Below are positions 6,864 to 9,112 of a stretch of 9,112 nt of DNA, piece after piece (the first letter of the stretch is position 1; every line of letters begins with the position of its first letter). The notes below the pieces were generated by a model that worked only from the letters and a program-made list of their open reading frames with translations, was not told where the DNA came from and made no database searches. The position numbers and the translations under genes were made by a program. Source of the stretch: Betaproteobacteria bacterium (GTDB taxonomy: Bacteria > Pseudomonadota > Gammaproteobacteria > Burkholderiales > SG8-41); assembly GCA_021732805.1 (NCBI GenBank), contig JAKFUJ010000412.1:1-9112 (forward strand). The letters are read 5' to 3'.

Positions 6864-7093
6864 GGGCGGCCGGCGATGCGGGCTGCGCGAATTTCTTCGT
6901 TCGTGACGGGTTTTTGGCTGCGACGACGACGCAGAATGGCGTCAATGGCTCGCGCCCGCTGCTTTTGCAGGCGGCGTTCCTCGATGGCCTGCAGCATCAG
7001 GCGGGCGATGACGCCGCTTTTATTCTCGCGGGCAAAAACCCGGTTGAATTCGTCCTTGACCTCGTCCGGCACGCTGAAATTGACGGTCGCCAT
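6860..7093 (-). CDS. vapB: VapB-family ribbon-helix-helix antitoxin
   Basis: A 77-residue protein, MATVNFSVPDEVKDEFNRVF, with an RHH N-terminus (strand TVNFSVP, helix EVKDEFNRVFA, turn ENKSG, helix VIARLMLQAIEER). The basic, extended C-terminus (KQRARAIDAILRRRR, then NEEIRAARIAGRP) is the sort that wraps the toxin. It neutralises the adjacent VapC and should repress the operon as a complex. I chose ATG 7093 because GAGG lies seven bases upstream. The upstream in-frame TTG at 7150 would place the promoter and operator inside the gene and lacks homology-like sequence. Its stop overlaps vapC as GTGA. Confidence 0.88.
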   Translation of the reverse strand: MATVNFSVPDEVKDEFNRVFARENKSGVIARLMLQAIEERRLQKQRARAIDAILRRRRSQKPVTNEEIRAARIAGRP

Positions 7094-7102
7094 GACGCCC
7101 TC

Positions 7103-7123
7103 ATTGTTGAAGATTTCAACAAT
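7103..7123. promoter_or_regulatory. perfect 9-3-9 palindrome, likely VapB/VapBC operator
   Basis: ATTGTTGAA (7103-7111), spacer GAT, TTCAACAAT (7115-7123): every arm base matches. It begins inside the -10 element, covers the expected transcription start, and ends about 10 bases before the vapB ATG. RHH antitoxins commonly bind such palindromes to repress their own operon. The palindrome is seen; the binding is inferred. Confidence 0.7.
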
Positions 7124-7150
7124 TATCGTGTGCGCCTGCCGGACTGTCAA
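7122..7150 (-). promoter_or_regulatory. sigma-70-type promoter of the vapBC-R-M operon
   Basis: Read on the - strand: TTGACA (7150-7145, exact -35 consensus), 17 bases, then GATAAT (7127-7122, 5 of 6 to the -10 consensus). Transcription should start near 7115, giving a leader of about 22 bases before vapB. The -10 shares bases with the 9-3-9 palindrome, so a bound repressor would block RNA polymerase. Confidence 0.75.
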
Positions 7151-7156
7151 TCCGGC
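7138..7156 (-). terminator. hairpin after the DUF4197 gene, holding the vapB -35
   Basis: GCCGGA and TCCGGC form a perfect 6-bp stem with a 7-base loop that contains the TTGACA of the vapB promoter. It lies 3-22 bases past the DUF4197 stop. No T-run follows, so termination would be weak and some DUF4197 transcripts could read into vapB. Confidence 0.4.
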
Positions 7157-7159
7157 GGC

Positions 7160-7873
7160 TTATTGGAGTGCACCAAACACTTTTTTGACGATGTTGCTGG
7201 TCGCGCCCACCGGGTTCTGGCGGAACGATTTTTCCTGTTCGGCGATGGTCAGGTAGAGGCCGTCGAGCGCCTTGCGCGTGACATAGGTTTCAATCGATGC
7301 ATCGTCCTGCTTGACCAGTCCCAGCGCGGCGCCCTGACCGGCGAGGCTGTTGTACTGCTGGGCGAGGCCGACGCGGTCGGTGGCTTTTTTGACAATGGGC
7401 AGGAAGCGCTGCGTCAGTTGCGTCTGCGTGGTGCGTTTGAAATATTCGGTGGCGGCAGTGTCGCCGCCGGTCAGTATGCCCTTGGCGTCCTCTACCGACA
7501 TTTTCTTCACGGCATCGGTCAGTAACTGCCGGGCTTCCGGCGCCGCAGCCTCGGCGGCGCGGTTCATCGACAGCACCAGTTCATCGGCCTGCTTTTTCAT
7601 GCCCATCATGCGCAGGCCGCTTTCGATTTTCTGCACGCTGGGCGGCAGCGGGATTTTGACCTTGGGGTTGTTCAAATAGCCGTTTTCCGCGCCCAGCAGT
7701 TTGACCGCGGTTGCGGAACCATCGGTCAATGCCTGTTTCAAACCGCTGGCGGCATCGGCGTTGGAGATGTCGCCGAGTCCCGCAGCGGCCGGCTGGCCCG
7801 GCATCACGGTGATGACCGCAGTGATGACAATGGCCAGCAGAACCCCGAGAATACGCGTCATGTTGATGGTCAT
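7160..7873 (-). CDS. DUF4197 family exported protein
   Basis: A 237-residue protein I recognise as the DUF4197 family, of unknown function, common in proteobacteria. Residues 1-31 form a signal peptide: a short basic start, a hydrophobic core (ILGVLLAIVITAVITVM) and an AAA cleavage region, so the mature protein should be periplasmic. The mature part has the family's features: GLKQALTDGSATAVKLLG, a YLNNPKVKIPLPPSVQKIESGLRMMG stretch, and a helical C-terminus with GLYLTIAEQEKSFRQNPVGATSNIVKKVFG. The start at 7873 is supported by an AGAGGA site about eight bases upstream. It is divergent from the thioredoxin gene with only 27 bases between the two ATGs. Regulation and partner are unknown. Confidence 0.9.
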   Translation of the reverse strand: MTINMTRILGVLLAIVITAVITVMPGQPAAAGLGDISNADAASGLKQALTDGSATAVKLLGAENGYLNNPKVKIPLPPSVQKIESGLRMMGMKKQADELVLSMNRAAEAAAPEARQLLTDAVKKMSVEDAKGILTGGDTAATEYFKRTTQTQLTQRFLPIVKKATDRVGLAQQYNSLAGQGAALGLVKQDDASIETYVTRKALDGLYLTIAEQEKSFRQNPVGATSNIVKKVFGALQ

Positions 7874-7900
7874 CTTGAATTCCTCTTCCAGTTTGATCGC

Positions 7901-8404
7901 ATGTTGAAATCCAGAAATCTCATTCTAGCCGTGGTTGTTGCCGCTGTCGTTGCGTTTGTCGCATTTCCCGACTGGAATGCCCGGCAAGTTGCGCCGTCAG
8001 TGACGTTTATTTCGCTGCAGGGCGAAAAAATCACCACCGAATCCTTGCGCGGCAAGGTGGTGCTGGTCAATTTCTGGGCCACGGATTGCGCCGTCTGCGT
8101 CAGGGAAATGCCGGAGGTTGTGGCCACGTACAACAAATACCGTACGCAGGGTTTTGAAACCATCGCGGTGGCGATGAAATACGATCCGCCGAACCATGTG
8201 CTGAGCTACACCGAGAAGAACAAGCTGCCGTTCAAGGTCGCGCTGGATCCGCTGGGCACACTGGCGAAGGCTTTCGGCGAGGTCAAGCTGACGCCGACGA
8301 CCTTCATCATCGACAGGCAGGGCAATCTGGTCACGCGCATCCTCGGTGAGCCGGATTTCGTGAAGTTACACGCGCTGCTGGAAGAAAAACTCAAAGAAAC
8401 CTAG
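7901..8404 (+). CDS. TlpA/ResA-like membrane-anchored thioredoxin
   Basis: A 167-residue thiol-disulfide oxidoreductase of the TlpA/ResA group, which reduces disulfides in the periplasm, often for cytochrome maturation. One hydrophobic segment (about residues 7-22, LILAVVVAAVVAFVAF) anchors it or serves as signal. The thioredoxin domain has VLVNFWATDCAVCVREMPE with the active-site pair C63-A-V-C66, and the cis-proline at P132 in TPTTFIID. The residue before the first Cys is Asp instead of the usual Trp, which should shift the redox potential. The start ATG at 7901 lacks a strong ribosome site. It is divergent from the DUF4197 gene and convergent with lipA; the exact substrate cannot be told. 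Confidence 0.9.
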   Translation: MLKSRNLILAVVVAAVVAFVAFPDWNARQVAPSVTFISLQGEKITTESLRGKVVLVNFWATDCAVCVREMPEVVATYNKYRTQGFETIAVAMKYDPPNHVLSYTEKNKLPFKVALDPLGTLAKAFGEVKLTPTTFIIDRQGNLVTRILGEPDFVKLHALLEEKLKET

Positions 8405-8410
8405 TTACAA

Positions 8411-8514
8411 AGGGCCAGGTTAAACAGGATGGACAGGATATGCAGGATTAACGGCGAAAACCGTGCCCTGGTTTTATCCTGTATATCCTGTCCATCCTGT
8501 TAAACGTCCCGCCC

Positions 8515-8515
<1 letters not shown>
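8411..8515. repeat. long imperfect palindrome with 9-bp units between tlpA-like and lipA
   Basis: The left arm (8419-8448) and right arm (8476-8505) match at 28 of 30 positions, and one of the two mismatches is a G-U pair in RNA. Both arms are built of 9-base units: ACAGGATGG, ACAGGATAT, GCAGGATTA on the left and their complements on the right. AGGGC (8411-8415) and GCCCT (8511-8515) add an outer clamp. A nested hairpin, AAAACC (8457-8462) with GGTTTT (8470-8475), lies in the loop. It fills the gap between two convergent genes, so it may end transcription from both sides. Similar ACAGGAT-type repeats occur, from memory, in many environmental genomes, so it may be a mobile repeat. Confidence 0.75.

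Positions 8516-9112
<597 letters not shown>

Noticed and set aside
7145..7150. TTG at 7150 as the vapB start
   Set aside because: It would put the promoter and palindrome inside the gene and has no ribosome site; ATG 7093 has GAGG at proper spacing.
8419..8505. CRISPR or tandem repeat array
   Set aside because: The 9-base units have no spacers and are arranged as two inverted arms of one palindrome.

Overview
The window looks like chromosome from a GC-rich proteobacterium. The style of PolA, LipA, the TlpA-like thioredoxin and the DUF4197 protein suggests a betaproteobacterium. This taxonomic call rests on recognising protein families, not on any search. Coding sequence fills almost everything: no gene-free stretch exceeds about 135 bases, and I see no rRNA, tRNA, CRISPR array or transposase gene.

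Layout. The 3' part of polA (1-1637, +) enters from the left edge. A very AT-rich leader follows, then a two-gene unit on the + strand: a 69-residue ribbon-helix-helix (RHH) protein (1773-1982) and an 86-residue protein with two membrane segments (1979-2239), joined by a GTGA overlap and a start-codon hairpin. Convergent to it, on the - strand, lies a vapB-vapC-methylase operon (7093 down to 2267). A consensus-like promoter and a perfect 9-3-9 palindrome sit just upstream of vapB. VapB (RHH antitoxin), VapC (PIN toxin) and a very large Type IIG-like restriction-modification (R-M) protein are chained by GTGA overlaps. Upstream of vapB, on the same strand, is a secreted DUF4197 protein (7160-7873). 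It is divergent from a membrane-anchored TlpA-like thioredoxin (7901-8404, +). A long imperfect palindrome built of 9-bp units separates this from lipA (8515-9112, -), which runs off the right edge.

How the genes work together. polA, lipA, tlpA and the DUF4197 gene look like resident housekeeping genes. The block from about 1640 to 7160 looks accessory: a possible regulator/membrane-protein module and a toxin-antitoxin unit co-transcribed with an R-M gene. The R-M reading frame is split at a run of eight C (on the coding strand), exactly between the N-terminal nuclease-like half and methyltransferase motif I. One added C, or a -1 slip on C CCC CCC, restores a protein of about 1384 residues. 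A sequencing indel, a phase-variable on/off switch and programmed frameshifting are all possible. The second half of this gene also carries what looks like an in-frame insertion of a palindromic repeat.

The strongest leads are the C8 switch in the R-M gene, the VapBC-driven R-M operon with its operator, the coupled RHH/membrane pair with competing hairpins, and the two palindromic repeat elements.
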